A stretch of 64,000 bases of DNA from Micromonospora sp. RHAY321 (GTDB lineage: Bacteria > Actinomycetota > Actinomycetes > Mycobacteriales > Micromonosporaceae): NCBI RefSeq assembly GCF_023896955.1, contig NZ_JAMHIW010000008.1, positions 186,001-250,000 on the forward strand. The letters run 5' to 3'. Shown here piece after piece: positions 19,699-28,192 of this stretch (position 1 is the first letter of the stretch; every line of letters starts with the position of its first letter). The notes below the pieces were generated by a model, which worked only from the letters and a program-made list of their open reading frames with translations, had not been told where the DNA came from and ran no database searches. The position numbers and the translations under genes were made by a program.

Positions 19699-21381
19699 GT
19701 GCCGACCATCCCCTCCCCCGGACCCGCCGTCTCCCCCGACGCTGCGGGATCCACCGGCCCGATCCCCCTGTCGGCCCACGAACCGGACGCCGCCACGCTG
19801 GCCCGGACGGCCGAACTGGCCGCCGCCGAGCTGCTCGCCCCGCCGGCCCCGGCTCGTCTGGCCGACGTGGTGCCCGCCCCGCAGCGGGTCGTGCCGGACC
19901 CGGCCGAGGACTGGCTGCTCCCGGCCGACGCGGTCATCGTGGCCAGCGCCGACCCCGCCGCGCAGGCGGTCGCCGACCAGCTCGCCGAGCTGCTGCGACC
20001 GGCCACCGGGTACCCGCTGCCGGTGACCGACGCCGCCCGGCCGACACCGGTGGGCGGCATCGCGCTGGTGCTGACCGACGACGAGGGCCTGGGCACCGAG
20101 GGGTACCGGCTCGTCGTGACCCGGGCCGGGGTCAGCATCACCGCGTTCACCGCCACCGGCCTCTTCCACGGCGCGCAGACCCTGCGTCAGCTGCTTCCCC
20201 CGGCGATCGAGAGTCCGGTTCCGGTCGCCGGGCGCTGGGTCCTGCCCGGCGGCGTGATCGCCGACCGGCCCCGGTTCCCGTACCGGGGCGCGATGCTCGA
20301 CGTGGCGCGACACTTCTTCGCCGTCGAGGACGTGCTGCGGGTCGTCGACCACCTGGCCCGCTACAAGCTCAACCACCTGCACCTGCACCTCACCGACGAC
20401 CAGGGCTGGCGGATCGCCGTCGACTCGTGGCCACGGCTGGCCACCGTCGGCGGCGCGACCGAGGTCGGCGAAGGGCCTGGCGGGCACTACACCAAGGCCG
20501 ACTACCGCAGGATCGTCGAGTACGCCGCCGCCCGGCACATCACGGTGGTCCCGGAGATCGACCTGCCCGGCCACACCCACGCCGCGCTGGTCGCCTACCC
20601 GCAGCTCGCGCCGGACAAGGTCGCGCCCGCGCCGTACACCGGCACCGAGGTCGGCTTCAGCTACGTCGACCCGGCCGACGAGCGGACGTACGACTTCGTC
20701 GCCGACGTGCTGGGCGAGGTGGCCGCACTCACCCCCGGCCCGTGGCTGCACATCGGCGGTGACGAGGCATTCAAGGTCAAGGGCGAGGTGTACACCGATT
20801 TCGTCGAGCGGGTGCAGCGGATCGTCGCCGACACGGGCAGGACGGTCGTCGGCTGGCACCAGCTCGCCCCCGCCGCGCACGTCGACGGGCGGGTGCTCCA
20901 GTGGTGGGGCACGAACGGCGAGGACCCGACCACGGCCGAGGCGGTACGCCGAGGCGCCCGGCTGATCGTCTCCCCCGGCAACCACGCCTACCTGGACATG
21001 AAGTACGCGCCGGACACCCCGATCGGGCAGGACTGGGCCGGCCTGATCGACGTGCGACGCGCGTACGACTGGGATCCCGGGTCACACGTGACGGACGTGC
21101 CGGAGGAGGCCGTCCTCGGCGTCGAGGCCCCGCTCTGGACCGAATCGGTCACCTCGCTGGCCGAGATCGAGTTCATGCTGCTGCCCCGGCTGCCCGCCAT
21201 CGCCGAGCTGGGCTGGTCGCCCCGGGCGACACACGACTGGGACGGCTTCCGCGACCGGCTGGCCGGCCAGGGCCCCCGCTGGGCCACCGCCGGGATCTCC
21301 TTCCACCGCGCACCCGAGATCCCCTGGCCGACCATCCCGTCGCAGCGTCGCCCGGGCCAGGCCGACGCCGCGACACTCTGA
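19699..21381 (+). CDS. Beta-N-acetylhexosaminidase (GH20)
   Basis: Glycoside hydrolase family 20 enzyme removing terminal beta-linked GlcNAc/GalNAc, 560 residues. An N-terminal GH20b-type domain (about residues 45-180) precedes the TIM barrel, which opens with PRFPYRGAMLDVARHFF and KLNHLHLHLTDDQGWR. The catalytic Asp-Glu pair is D355-E356 in LHIGGDEAF; the acetamido group is the nucleophile in this family. No signal peptide is visible with the GTG start at 19699, which has GGAG eight bases upstream; a GTG at 19645 is also possible. Chitin-oligomer or peptidoglycan-sugar recycling are likely roles. Confidence 0.92.
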   Translation: MPTIPSPGPAVSPDAAGSTGPIPLSAHEPDAATLARTAELAAAELLAPPAPARLADVVPAPQRVVPDPAEDWLLPADAVIVASADPAAQAVADQLAELLRPATGYPLPVTDAARPTPVGGIALVLTDDEGLGTEGYRLVVTRAGVSITAFTATGLFHGAQTLRQLLPPAIESPVPVAGRWVLPGGVIADRPRFPYRGAMLDVARHFFAVEDVLRVVDHLARYKLNHLHLHLTDDQGWRIAVDSWPRLATVGGATEVGEGPGGHYTKADYRRIVEYAAARHITVVPEIDLPGHTHAALVAYPQLAPDKVAPAPYTGTEVGFSYVDPADERTYDFVADVLGEVAALTPGPWLHIGGDEAFKVKGEVYTDFVERVQRIVADTGRTVVGWHQLAPAAHVDGRVLQWWGTNGEDPTTAEAVRRGARLIVSPGNHAYLDMKYAPDTPIGQDWAGLIDVRRAYDWDPGSHVTDVPEEAVLGVEAPLWTESVTSLAEIEFMLLPRLPAIAELGWSPRATHDWDGFRDRLAGQGPRWATAGISFHRAPEIPWPTIPSQRRPGQADAATL

Positions 21382-21705
21382 GCCCTGGCCGAGTTCGCAC
21401 AGGCCGGCGATAACCGGACAATTCGGGATAATCGACCGGGTCTGCACGGTGACCGGGGGCACCCCGACGGTGGAATCGGGGGGCGGCCGGGGTCGTTATA
21501 CCTGGCATGCCGCCGTAGCCCCGGGCCTTGGCGCGCGGCGCCCCAGCCGGGAACACCCGGCCGACCGCCACGGTTACATCCCCCGGACACCCGAGCAGGC
21601 CCCCGAGCAGCCGGGCAGATCCCCTTTTCTGAACTTTCCCGCGCGACACACGCCCCTGGTTTCTGTGTGCCGTGCGTATCCCCCGATGCAGAGGAGCACG
21701 CCATC
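21382..21705. other. 324-base intergenic region between GH20 and the C39-like protease
   Basis: No protein-coding gene or recognised RNA family was found here. The first part holds a weak AT-rich near-dyad (around 21410-21436), and the last 100 bases are C-rich and lead to the GAGGAG ribosome binding site of the next gene. The length leaves room for a long 5' leader, but no riboswitch class could be matched. Confidence 0.4.
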
Positions 21706-22362
21706 ATGCGTACCGATCTGATCCGTAAGACCGCTCTGACCGCCGCCGGGCTCGCCTTCACCGGCGGAGCCATCGCCGGACCCGTCACCGCCGCCTACGC
21801 CGCGTCGGATGCCAAGCCGGCCAGCCAGACGCAGACCGACCGCAAGCCCTCCGGTGAGCGTCAGCTGGGTGTGCGCTACGAGGCGCAGCCGAACTTCTAC
21901 TACTGCGGCCCCGCCGCCGCCCGTAACGCCCTGTCCGTGCAGGGCAAGGACATCAGCGTGGACGCCATGGCCAAGGAGATGGGCACCACCGAGGCCGGCA
22001 CCAACTCCATCAACGACATCACCCCGGTGCTGAACAAGGAAACCGCCAAGGACGCCTACCACAGCGTGGAGATCAGCACCCCGAACGCTGATGACAAGCA
22101 GACCGATCGGCTGCGCGCCGACATCGTCCGCACCGTCGACGACGGCCGGGCCGTGGTCGCCAACATCGCCGGCACCACCACCGACACCGACGGCGGCGTG
22201 CACTCCTTCGAAGGCGGGCACTACATCAGCGTCGTGGGCTACCGCGACGGCGGGAACGTGGTGAAGATCGCGGACTCCGCGGACCCGAACACCGCCTCCT
22301 ACGAGGTCACCGTCGAGCACCTCGCCGACTGGATCGCCACCCGCGGCTACGCCACCAGCTGA
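21706..22362 (+). CDS. Secreted C39-like cysteine protease
   Basis: Exported peptidase of the C39-like (papain-fold) family, 218 residues. A basic start and hydrophobic core (TALTAAGLAFTGGAIAG) ending in AAYAASDA give a Sec signal peptide with cleavage near residue 32. The mature domain has catalytic Cys67 in YYCGPAAARNAL, His172 in GGHYISVVGY and Asp190 in KIADSADP. Unlike bacteriocin exporters, no ABC or membrane part is fused, so it acts as a free extracellular protease or peptide hydrolase. The ATG at 21706 has GAGGAG nine bases upstream. It has its own terminator and appears monocistronic. Confidence 0.88.
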   Translation: MRTDLIRKTALTAAGLAFTGGAIAGPVTAAYAASDAKPASQTQTDRKPSGERQLGVRYEAQPNFYYCGPAAARNALSVQGKDISVDAMAKEMGTTEAGTNSINDITPVLNKETAKDAYHSVEISTPNADDKQTDRLRADIVRTVDDGRAVVANIAGTTTDTDGGVHSFEGGHYISVVGYRDGGNVVKIADSADPNTASYEVTVEHLADWIATRGYATS

Positions 22363-22384
22363 CCCCGCGGAAGCACCACACGAC

Positions 22385-22417
22385 AAGGGCCGGACCCCAC
22401 CACGGGGCCCGGCCCTT
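22385..22417 (+). terminator. Hairpin terminator after the C39-like protease
   Basis: AAGGGCCGG (22385-22393) pairs with CCGGCCCTT (22409-22417), with an inner CCCC/GGGG stem, followed by TTCG. It lies 22 bases after the stop codon. Confidence 0.8.
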
Positions 22418-22474
22418 TCGTCATGCCCGGGTCAGTTCCGTGCGGCCGGGACCGGATGGCCCGCTGGTCCTTTG

Positions 22475-22545
22475 GAGCTGATGTCGTAAGCGATTCGGGG
22501 TATCGCGGTGACTCATCTGCGGTGACTCGTCTGCGACATCAGCTC
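22475..22545. repeat. Structured intergenic element: 12-bp inverted repeat enclosing a tandem 14-bp repeat
   Basis: GAGCTGATGTCG (22475-22486) and CGACATCAGCTC (22534-22545) are perfect inverted copies. Between them lie a small GCGAT/ATCGC hairpin and two adjacent 14-base units (22506-22519 and 22520-22533) that differ at one position. The element sits between the protease terminator and the end of dusB and is not needed as a terminator for the former. It resembles a dispersed REP- or MITE-like unit or a small structured RNA. Confidence 0.6.
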
Positions 22546-22564
22546 GATAGGGGCGCCAGCAGGG

Positions 22565-23737
22565 TCAGCCGCCGGAGTCGTCCATCTCGGCGCCCTCGGG
22601 TACGACGTCGTCGTCCCGGCTGGCCAGCCAGCCGTCGGGCAGGAAGACCTTGCCCGGGGAGTTCGTCCGCCCACGCGGCTGACCCAGGGCGGCCACCGGG
22701 AACGGCTCCGCCGGGTCGAGCTTGCCGAGCAGATCGTCGAGTTGAGCCAGGCTCTCGATCATCGCCAGCGAACGGCGCAGCTCGCCGCCGACCGGGAAGC
22801 CCTTGAGATACCAGGCGACGTGCTTGCGGAAGTCGGTGCAGCCGTCCCGCTCACCACGGGCCGGGTTGCGCGCGCCCGCGACGAACTGGTCGACCAGCAG
22901 CTCAGCGTGCCGGCGCATGGTCACCGCCACCTCGCCGAGGGTGGGCATCCGCCGCTCCGGCCGACCGTTGAAGGCGGCCTCCAGGTCGGCGAAGAGCCAC
23001 GGCCGACCCAGGCAGCCCCGCCCGATCACCACGCCGTCGACCCCGGTGTGCGCGACCATCCGCAGCGCGTCGTCGGCCTCCCAGATGTCGCCGTTACCGA
23101 GCACCGGCACGTCGAGGGCCTGCTTGAGGGTGGCGATGGCGTCCCAGTCGGCGGTGCCCGAGTAGCGCTGCCCGGCCGTCCGCCCGTGCAGGGCGACCGC
23201 GGCCACCCCCGCGTCCTGCGCGGCGAGCCCGGCCTCGACGTACGTCAGGTGGTCGTCGTCGATGCCCTTGCGCATCTTCACGGTGACCGGCACCCCGGCC
23301 GGTGCCGCGGCGTCCACCGCGGCCTTCACCAGCCGGGCGAAGAGCCGGCGCCGCCACGGCAACGCCGCGCCGCCACCCCGGCGCGTCACCTTGGGCACCG
23401 GGCAGCCGAAGTTGAGGTCGATGTGGTCGGCCAGGTCGCGCTCGACCACGATCCGCACGGCGGCGGCGGTGATCTCCGGGTCCGTGCCGTAGAGCTGGAG
23501 GCTCCGCGGCTGCTCGTCCGCGCCGAACGCGATCATGCGCAGCGTCTTCGGGTTGCGCTCGACCAGCGCCCGCGTCGTGATCATCTCGCAGACGTAGATG
23601 CCGCCGCCCTGCTCCCGGCAGAGCCGACGGAACCCGACGTTGGTGATCCCGGCCATCGGCGCGAGCACCACCGGCGGCCACACCTGGTACCGCCCGAGAG
23701 TCAACGGGCGCAGCGCAGGAAGGGTCGAGGCGGTCAC
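22565..23737 (-). CDS. dusB: tRNA-dihydrouridine synthase (DusB-like)
   Basis: FMN enzyme reducing uridines in the tRNA D-loop, 390 residues. The TIM barrel starts with VVLAPMAGITNVGFRRLCRE; the substrate-site motif DHIDLNFGCPVPKVTRRGGGAAL contains the catalytic Cys. VTVKMRKGID, ALHGRTAGQRYSG and the phosphate-binding GNGDIW and GVVIGRGCLGRPWLF complete the family pattern. The C-terminal helical domain carries FRKHVAWYLKGFP. It lies 64 bases downstream of glyS on the same strand, so the two are probably co-transcribed as translation-related genes. Confidence 0.95.
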   Translation of the reverse strand: MTASTLPALRPLTLGRYQVWPPVVLAPMAGITNVGFRRLCREQGGGIYVCEMITTRALVERNPKTLRMIAFGADEQPRSLQLYGTDPEITAAAVRIVVERDLADHIDLNFGCPVPKVTRRGGGAALPWRRRLFARLVKAAVDAAAPAGVPVTVKMRKGIDDDHLTYVEAGLAAQDAGVAAVALHGRTAGQRYSGTADWDAIATLKQALDVPVLGNGDIWEADDALRMVAHTGVDGVVIGRGCLGRPWLFADLEAAFNGRPERRMPTLGEVAVTMRRHAELLVDQFVAGARNPARGERDGCTDFRKHVAWYLKGFPVGGELRRSLAMIESLAQLDDLLGKLDPAEPFPVAALGQPRGRTNSPGKVFLPDGWLASRDDDVVPEGAEMDDSGG

Positions 23738-23801
23738 CGGACAAGTGTACGGGGCCCCGACCGGCGCTTTCCGCGTCGGCCGAAGCCCCGTACCCGCTGG
23801 C

Positions 23802-25181
23802 TCAGCAGCCGGGGAGGCGCTCGATCAGGTAGCGCTCGACCTGGTCCAGGGAGACCCGCTCCTGGGCCATGGTGTCCCGGTTGCGGACCGTCACGGCGTT
23901 GTCGTCCAGGGTGTCGAAGTCGACCGTCACACAGAACGGGGTGCCGATCTCGTCCTGCCGGCGGTAACGGCGGCCGATCGCCTGCGAGTCGTCGAACTCC
24001 ACCACCCAGCGCTTGCGCAGCAGCGCGGCCAGGTCCTTCGCCTTCGGCGACAGCGCCTCGTTGCGGGACAGCGGCAGGACCGCCACCTTGACCGGGGCCA
24101 GCCGCGGGTCGAACCGCATCACCGTGCGCTTGTCCACGCCACCCTTGGTGTTGGGCGCCTCGTCCTCGTCGTACGCCTCCAGCAGGAAGGCGAGCACCGC
24201 GCGGGTCAGGCCGGCGGCCGGCTCGATGACGTACGGCATCCAGCGCTCACTCTTGGTCTGGTCGAAGTACGACAGGTCGACGCCGGAGTGCTTGCTGTGC
24301 GTGGAGAGGTCGAAGTCGGTGCGGTTGGCGACGCCCTCCAACTCGGCGAACTCGGTGCCGCCGAACTGGAAGCGGTACTCGATGTCCACGGTCCGCTTCG
24401 AGTAGTGGGAGAGCTTCTCCTTGGGGTGCTCGAACAGGCGCAGGTTGTCCGCCGACAGCCCCAGGTCGAGATACCAGTTCCAGCGCTCCTGGAGCCAGTA
24501 CTCGTGCCACTGCTCGTCGGTGCCCGGCTCGACGAAGAACTCCATCTCCATCTGCTCGAACTCGCGCGTCCGGAAGATGAAGTTGCCCGGGGTGATCTCG
24601 TTGCGGAACGACTTGCCGGTCTGCGCGATGCCGAACGGCGGCTTCTTGCGGGCGACGGTCTCGACGTTCTTGTAGTTGACGAAGATGCCCTGGGCGGTCT
24701 CCGGGCGCAGGTAGTGCAGCCCCTCGTCGCTCTCCACCGGGCCCAGGTAGGTCTTCATCAGGCCGTTGAACATCTTCGGCTCGGTGAAGGTGCCCTTGTT
24801 GCCGCAGTTGGGGCAGTTGAGCTCGGCGAGCGAGACCGGAGGCTTGCCGTGCTTGGCCTCGTACGCCTCCTCCAGGTGGTCCGCCCGAAACCGCTTGTGG
24901 CAGAACTGGCACTCGGTGAGCGGGTCGACGAACTCGGCGATGTGGCCGGACGCCTCCCACACCTTGCGGGCCAGGATCACCGCGGAGTCGAGGCCGACGA
25001 CGTCGTCGCGCTGCTGGACCATGGTCTTCCACCACTGCCGGCGGACGTTCTCCTTGAGTTCCACGCCGAGCGGGCCGTAGTCCCACGCCGATCGGGTGCC
25101 CCCGTAGATCTCGCTGGAGGGGAAGACGAAGCCTCGACGCTTGGCGAGGCTGACGACGGCGTCGATACGGTCTGCGGGCAT
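23802..25181 (-). CDS. glyS: Glycyl-tRNA synthetase (homodimeric type)
   Basis: Charges tRNA-Gly; 459 residues, the alpha2-type enzyme found in Actinobacteria. Class II motifs are visible: motif 1 region [18 protein letters not shown], motif 2 [28 protein letters not shown], and motif 3 in [17 protein letters not shown] zinc-binding insertion appears as CQFCHKRF and NCPNCGNKG. The C-terminal anticodon-binding domain follows [12 protein letters not shown]. The ATG at 25181 has GGAGG four bases upstream. It heads a probable glyS-dusB transcript. Confidence 0.97.
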   Translation of the reverse strand: MPADRIDAVVSLAKRRGFVFPSSEIYGGTRSAWDYGPLGVELKENVRRQWWKTMVQQRDDVVGLDSAVILARKVWEASGHIAEFVDPLTECQFCHKRFRADHLEEAYEAKHGKPPVSLAELNCPNCGNKGTFTEPKMFNGLMKTYLGPVESDEGLHYLRPETAQGIFVNYKNVETVARKKPPFGIAQTGKSFRNEITPGNFIFRTREFEQMEMEFFVEPGTDEQWHEYWLQERWNWYLDLGLSADNLRLFEHPKEKLSHYSKRTVDIEYRFQFGGTEFAELEGVANRTDFDLSTHSKHSGVDLSYFDQTKSERWMPYVIEPAAGLTRAVLAFLLEAYDEDEAPNTKGGVDKRTVMRFDPRLAPVKVAVLPLSRNEALSPKAKDLAALLRKRWVVEFDDSQAIGRRYRRQDEIGTPFCVTVDFDTLDDNAVTVRNRDTMAQERVSLDQVERYLIERLPGC

Positions 25182-25294
25182 GTTTCCTCCTACGCCGGCT
25201 GGCGGTCGGCGGGGGCAGATGTGGATGGATCGGTCGGTTCGGGACAACGGTACGACCACCGTCGCCCCGAGCCCAGCAGAATACCGGTGGCGGG

Positions 25295-25774
25295 TCAGCT
25301 CACCCCGCAGACCTCCATGCCGCCGGTCTGACCGTCCTGGCCCAGGCTCACCTGCTGCTGCTCCCGGTCGCCGCCGTCGAGTGTCACGTCCACCGGCACG
25401 GTCAGGTTGGTGGTGTCCACCTCACCGACCCGGAACGCGGCGACCTGCGGCTCGGCGGCGGCCCGCCGCTCGAACTCCGGGCGGGACTCGCGCCGTTGGG
25501 CGTCGTCGCAGAGCTGGTCGTAAGCCCGCCCGTAGTTCCGCTCGACCAGCGCCTGGTAGTAGTCGCCGGTCACGGTGCGGCCCTGCTCACGGATCGCCTG
25601 GACGCCGGTGACGGCGAGGCCGACCACGGCCGTGCCGCCTCCACCACAGCAGAGCAGCACGGCGAGCGCGCCGACGCCGAGGCCGATCCAGAGCCGGGTC
25701 CGACGGCCCTCGGTGGGCGGCGCGGCGAACGGCGGAGCCACCCCGGGACCGGGCGGTGGGGCGGGTGCGGTCAT
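25295..25774 (-). CDS. Single-pass membrane protein with small extracytoplasmic domain, unknown function
   Basis: 159 residues: a Pro/Ala-rich cytoplasmic N-terminus, one hydrophobic segment ([26 protein letters not shown], residues ~28-55) containing two adjacent cysteines, and an outside domain beginning [29 protein letters not shown]. The latter resembles the small alpha+beta domains (DUF4878-like, NTF2-related) often tethered to the actinobacterial membrane. It lies 24 bases after the ABM-domain gene on the same strand. No specific role can be assigned. Confidence 0.75.
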   Translation of the reverse strand: MTAPAPPPGPGVAPPFAAPPTEGRRTRLWIGLGVGALAVLLCCGGGGTAVVGLAVTGVQAIREQGRTVTGDYYQALVERNYGRAYDQLCDDAQRRESRPEFERRAAAEPQVAAFRVGEVDTTNLTVPVDVTLDGGDREQQQVSLGQDGQTGGMEVCGVS

Positions 25775-25798
25775 AGGAGCAGGGTAGTGCCCGACGGC

Positions 25799-26140
25799 TC
25801 AGCGGTAAGGACCAGCAGCCCGATCACTCTCGGCGACCACCACGGCTCCGCCGGGCGCCGCGCTGGCGAGCACCTCGTACGCGGACGGCTCGTCGACCGA
25901 CTCGGCGAGCAACGGCACGGCGCTCACCTTGACCTCGAAGGCACCCAGGGCCCGCCGGTAGGTGCCGACGGATTCCCACTCGGTGACCAGGGTCCAGTAC
26001 CGGGGGTCGTCGAGGGCCCGGACCAGTTGTCCGCGCAGGTAGCCGGGTCGGGCGGCCAGCGCGGTGAGGGCGGCGTGCGCCCGTTCGGTGAAGTCGTCGG
26101 CGACATCGACGTCGACCACGAACCGGTTGGTCACCAGCAC
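25799..26140 (-). CDS. Antibiotic biosynthesis monooxygenase (ABM) domain protein
   Basis: 113-residue ferredoxin-like dimeric alpha+beta barrel protein. The pattern is typical of ABM family members: FVVDVDVADDFTERAHAALTALAARPGYLRGQLVRA, then DDPRYWTLVTEWESVGTYRRAL. In other family members the fold supports cofactor-free oxygenation or haem degradation, but many housekeeping members have no known substrate. The GTG start at 26140 has GAGGAGGAA seven bases upstream. It is divergent from the small membrane protein at 26170. The name of the family should not be read as evidence of an antibiotic pathway. Confidence 0.8.
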   Translation of the reverse strand: MLVTNRFVVDVDVADDFTERAHAALTALAARPGYLRGQLVRALDDPRYWTLVTEWESVGTYRRALGAFEVKVSAVPLLAESVDEPSAYEVLASAAPGGAVVVAESDRAAGPYR

Positions 26141-26169
26141 CCGGGGTTCCTCCTCGTAGAGTCTGTGGG

Positions 26170-26427
26170 ATGCAGCGTACGCAGCGCCCTCTGCTGGCCC
26201 GGTTGGCCGGGGCGAACCCGACGTCGGTGTTCCTGCTCACCCTGGTGGTGGTGCTGGTCGCGTTCTTCACGCCCGGCGTCGTCGGCGGGCTGCTGACGCT
26301 CGCGCTCGCCGCGTGCCTGGTCGCCCTGTTGGCGACCACCTGGGCGGTTCAGGCTCCACAGACCCGGGTGGTCCGGCTGCTGATGCTGACCCTGCTGGTG
26401 ACGGTGGGCCTGGCGAAGCTGCTCTGA
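26170..26427 (+). CDS. Small two-helix membrane protein
   Basis: 85 residues with two hydrophobic hairpin segments (TSVFLLTLVVVLVAFFTPGVVGGLLTLALAACLVALL, split by PG) and a third shorter one near the C-terminus (LLMLTLLVTVGLAKLL). Similar short proteins are annotated as domains of unknown function in actinomycetes. It precedes the zinc uptake genes by 54 bases and could share their strand, but a Zur-like box lies between, so it is probably a separate transcript. Confidence 0.7.
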   Translation: MQRTQRPLLARLAGANPTSVFLLTLVVVLVAFFTPGVVGGLLTLALAACLVALLATTWAVQAPQTRVVRLLMLTLLVTVGLAKLL

Positions 26428-26445
26428 CATGCAATCATGCGTTTT

Positions 26446-26460
26446 TGACAATCATTATCG
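26446..26460. promoter_or_regulatory. Zur-box-like operator upstream of znuA
   Basis: TGACAATCATTATCG matches the Zur/Fur-type pattern TGAnAATnATTnTCA at all but the last base and is a rare AT-rich stretch in this genome. It lies 22 bases upstream of the znuA start codon, in place for repression of zinc uptake when zinc is sufficient. The adjacent zur gene (29399-29797) is the obvious regulator. Confidence 0.78.
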
Positions 26461-26481
26461 TTACGACGGACAGTTGCCGGC

Positions 26482-27432
26482 ATGACCAACCGCACCACAT
26501 CCCGCGTCCTGGCCACCGCCACCACCGCGCTGCTCGCCCTGGGTGCCGCAGCCGGCTGCTCCACCGGCGGTGCCGCCGGCGCCGACCCGCAACGGGTCGA
26601 CGTGGTGGCCGCGTTCTACCCCCTCCAGTTCCTCGCCGAGCGGATCGGCGGCGACGCCGTCCGCGTCACCAACCTCGCCAAGCCCGGCGCCGAGCCGCAC
26701 GACCTGGAGCTCAGCCCCAGCCAGGTCGGCCAGGTCAGCGACGCCGAGCTGATCGTCTACCTGAAGGGCTTCCAGCCGGCGGTGGACGAGGCCGTCGCGC
26801 AGAGCGAGGGCGACCGGGTGTTCGACGTCACCGGCGTGCAGCCGTTGCTGGACGCGACCGCCAGTGGGCACAACCACGAGGGCGAGGAGGAGCACGGCAA
26901 GGAGGAGCAGGGCGCCAAGGACCCGCACGTCTGGCTCGACCCGACCCGGCTGGCCGGCATCGGCGACCAGCTCGCCCAGCGCCTCGGCAAGGCGGACCCG
27001 GACCACGCCGCCGACTACACCGCCCGCTCCGCGGCGCTGCGCGCCGACCTGACGACGCTGGACGGCGAGTTCAACCAGGGCCTGCAGACCTGCCAGCGAC
27101 GTGAGATCGTGACCAGCCACGCCGCGTTCGGCTACCTGGCCGACCGGTACCGCCTCGAGCAGGTCGGCATCACCGGGCTGAGCCCGGACGTCGAGCCCTC
27201 GCCGCAGCGCCTCGCGCAGGTGATCGAGGAGGCGAAGGAGCACCGGGCCACCACGATCTTCTTCGAGACGTTGGTCAGCCCGAAGGTCGCCGAGACCATC
27301 GCCGGTCAGGTCGGCGCGAGGACCGCGGTGCTGGACCCGATCGAAGGGCTCGCCGCTGGCAGCGACGGGGACTACCTTTCGGTGATGCGTACCAACCTGC
27401 AGACCCTGCGGACGGCGTTGAGCTGCTCGTGA
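26482..27432 (+). CDS. znuA: Zinc ABC transporter substrate-binding lipoprotein (ZnuA-like)
   Basis: High-affinity metal receptor outside the membrane, 316 residues. The signal peptide ends in AAAGC, with Cys26 as lipid anchor. Cluster A-1 features are VVAAFYPLQFLAERIGG, LAKPGAEPHDLELSPSQ (metal-ligand His), DPHVWLDPTRL, TSHAAFGYLADRY and FFETLVSPKVAETIAGQVG. A His/Glu-rich loop (ASGHNHEGEEEHGKEE) before DPHVW is the flexible zinc-collecting loop of ZnuA proteins, favouring zinc over manganese. A Zur-like box precedes it and znuC overlaps its stop. Confidence 0.94.
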   Translation: MTNRTTSRVLATATTALLALGAAAGCSTGGAAGADPQRVDVVAAFYPLQFLAERIGGDAVRVTNLAKPGAEPHDLELSPSQVGQVSDAELIVYLKGFQPAVDEAVAQSEGDRVFDVTGVQPLLDATASGHNHEGEEEHGKEEQGAKDPHVWLDPTRLAGIGDQLAQRLGKADPDHAADYTARSAALRADLTTLDGEFNQGLQTCQRREIVTSHAAFGYLADRYRLEQVGITGLSPDVEPSPQRLAQVIEEAKEHRATTIFFETLVSPKVAETIAGQVGARTAVLDPIEGLAAGSDGDYLSVMRTNLQTLRTALSCS

Positions 27433-28190
27433 GCGCACCCGTCATCACCGTCGAGCACGGGGCGGTCGGCTACGACGGCCGCCCCGTGCTCCGGGACGTC
27501 TCACTCACCGTGACCGCCGGGGAGGTGGTCGCGGTGCTCGGCGCCAACGGCTCCGGCAAGTCCACGCTGATCCGCGCCGTGCTCGGGCTGGTGCCACTCA
27601 GCGCCGGCTCGGTCACCCTCTTCGACCGCCCGTTGCGCCGCTTCCGCCAGTGGGAGCGCATCGGGTACGTCCCGCAGCGCCTGGGCGCCGGCGGCGGCGT
27701 GCCGGCCACCGTCCGCGAGGTGGTGGCCTCCGGCCGGCTGGCCCGCCGTGGCGTGCTCCGCCCGCCGGGTGCGGCCGACCGGGCCGCCGTCGACGCGGCG
27801 CTGCGCTCGGTCGGGCTCGCCGACCGGGCCTCCGACCCGGTGGCCACCCTCTCCGGCGGCCAGCAGCAGCGCACCCTGATCGCCCGCGCGCTTGCCGGCC
27901 AGCCGGAGCTGCTGGTCCTCGACGAGCCCACGGCCGGGGTGGACGCCGCCAGCCAGGAGGCCTTCGCCGGTGCACTGCGCGACTTCGTCACCGACGGCGG
28001 CACGGTGCTGCTGGTGGCCCACGAGTTGGGCCCGCTGCGACCGGTGATCAGCCGGGCGATCGTCGTCCACCAGGGTGGCATCTGTCATGACGGCACGGTG
28101 CCGGACCCGGCCGGCCACCACGCGGAGCCTGACCACGACCACGTGCACCCGCACGGTCCCGACGAGCCCGCCGGGCTGTGGAGCAACTGA
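27429..28190 (+). CDS. znuC: Zinc ABC transporter ATPase (ZnuC-like)
   Basis: 253-residue ATPase of the zinc importer. It has Walker A GANGSGKST, signature LSGGQQQRTLIARAL, Walker B ELLVLDEPTAGVD and the switch His in LLVAHELGPL. The C-terminal tail is rich in His and Asp/Glu (HHAEPDHDHVHPHGPDE), a plausible intracellular zinc-sensing or buffering tail. The GTG start overlaps the last codon and stop of znuA, indicating translational coupling. The znuB start is three bases past its stop. Confidence 0.94.
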   Translation: MSAPVITVEHGAVGYDGRPVLRDVSLTVTAGEVVAVLGANGSGKSTLIRAVLGLVPLSAGSVTLFDRPLRRFRQWERIGYVPQRLGAGGGVPATVREVVASGRLARRGVLRPPGAADRAAVDAALRSVGLADRASDPVATLSGGQQQRTLIARALAGQPELLVLDEPTAGVDAASQEAFAGALRDFVTDGGTVLLVAHELGPLRPVISRAIVVHQGGICHDGTVPDPAGHHAEPDHDHVHPHGPDEPAGLWSN

Positions 28191-28192
28191 GC

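Noticed and set aside
21382-21705. Possible c-di-AMP (ydaO) or other riboswitch before the secreted protease
   Set aside because: Actinobacterial cell-wall hydrolases often have this element, but the conserved blocks could not be found.
25799-26140. Antibiotic-biosynthesis role for the ABM-domain gene
   Set aside because: No biosynthetic genes surround it; the neighbours are housekeeping, and many ABM proteins have other roles.
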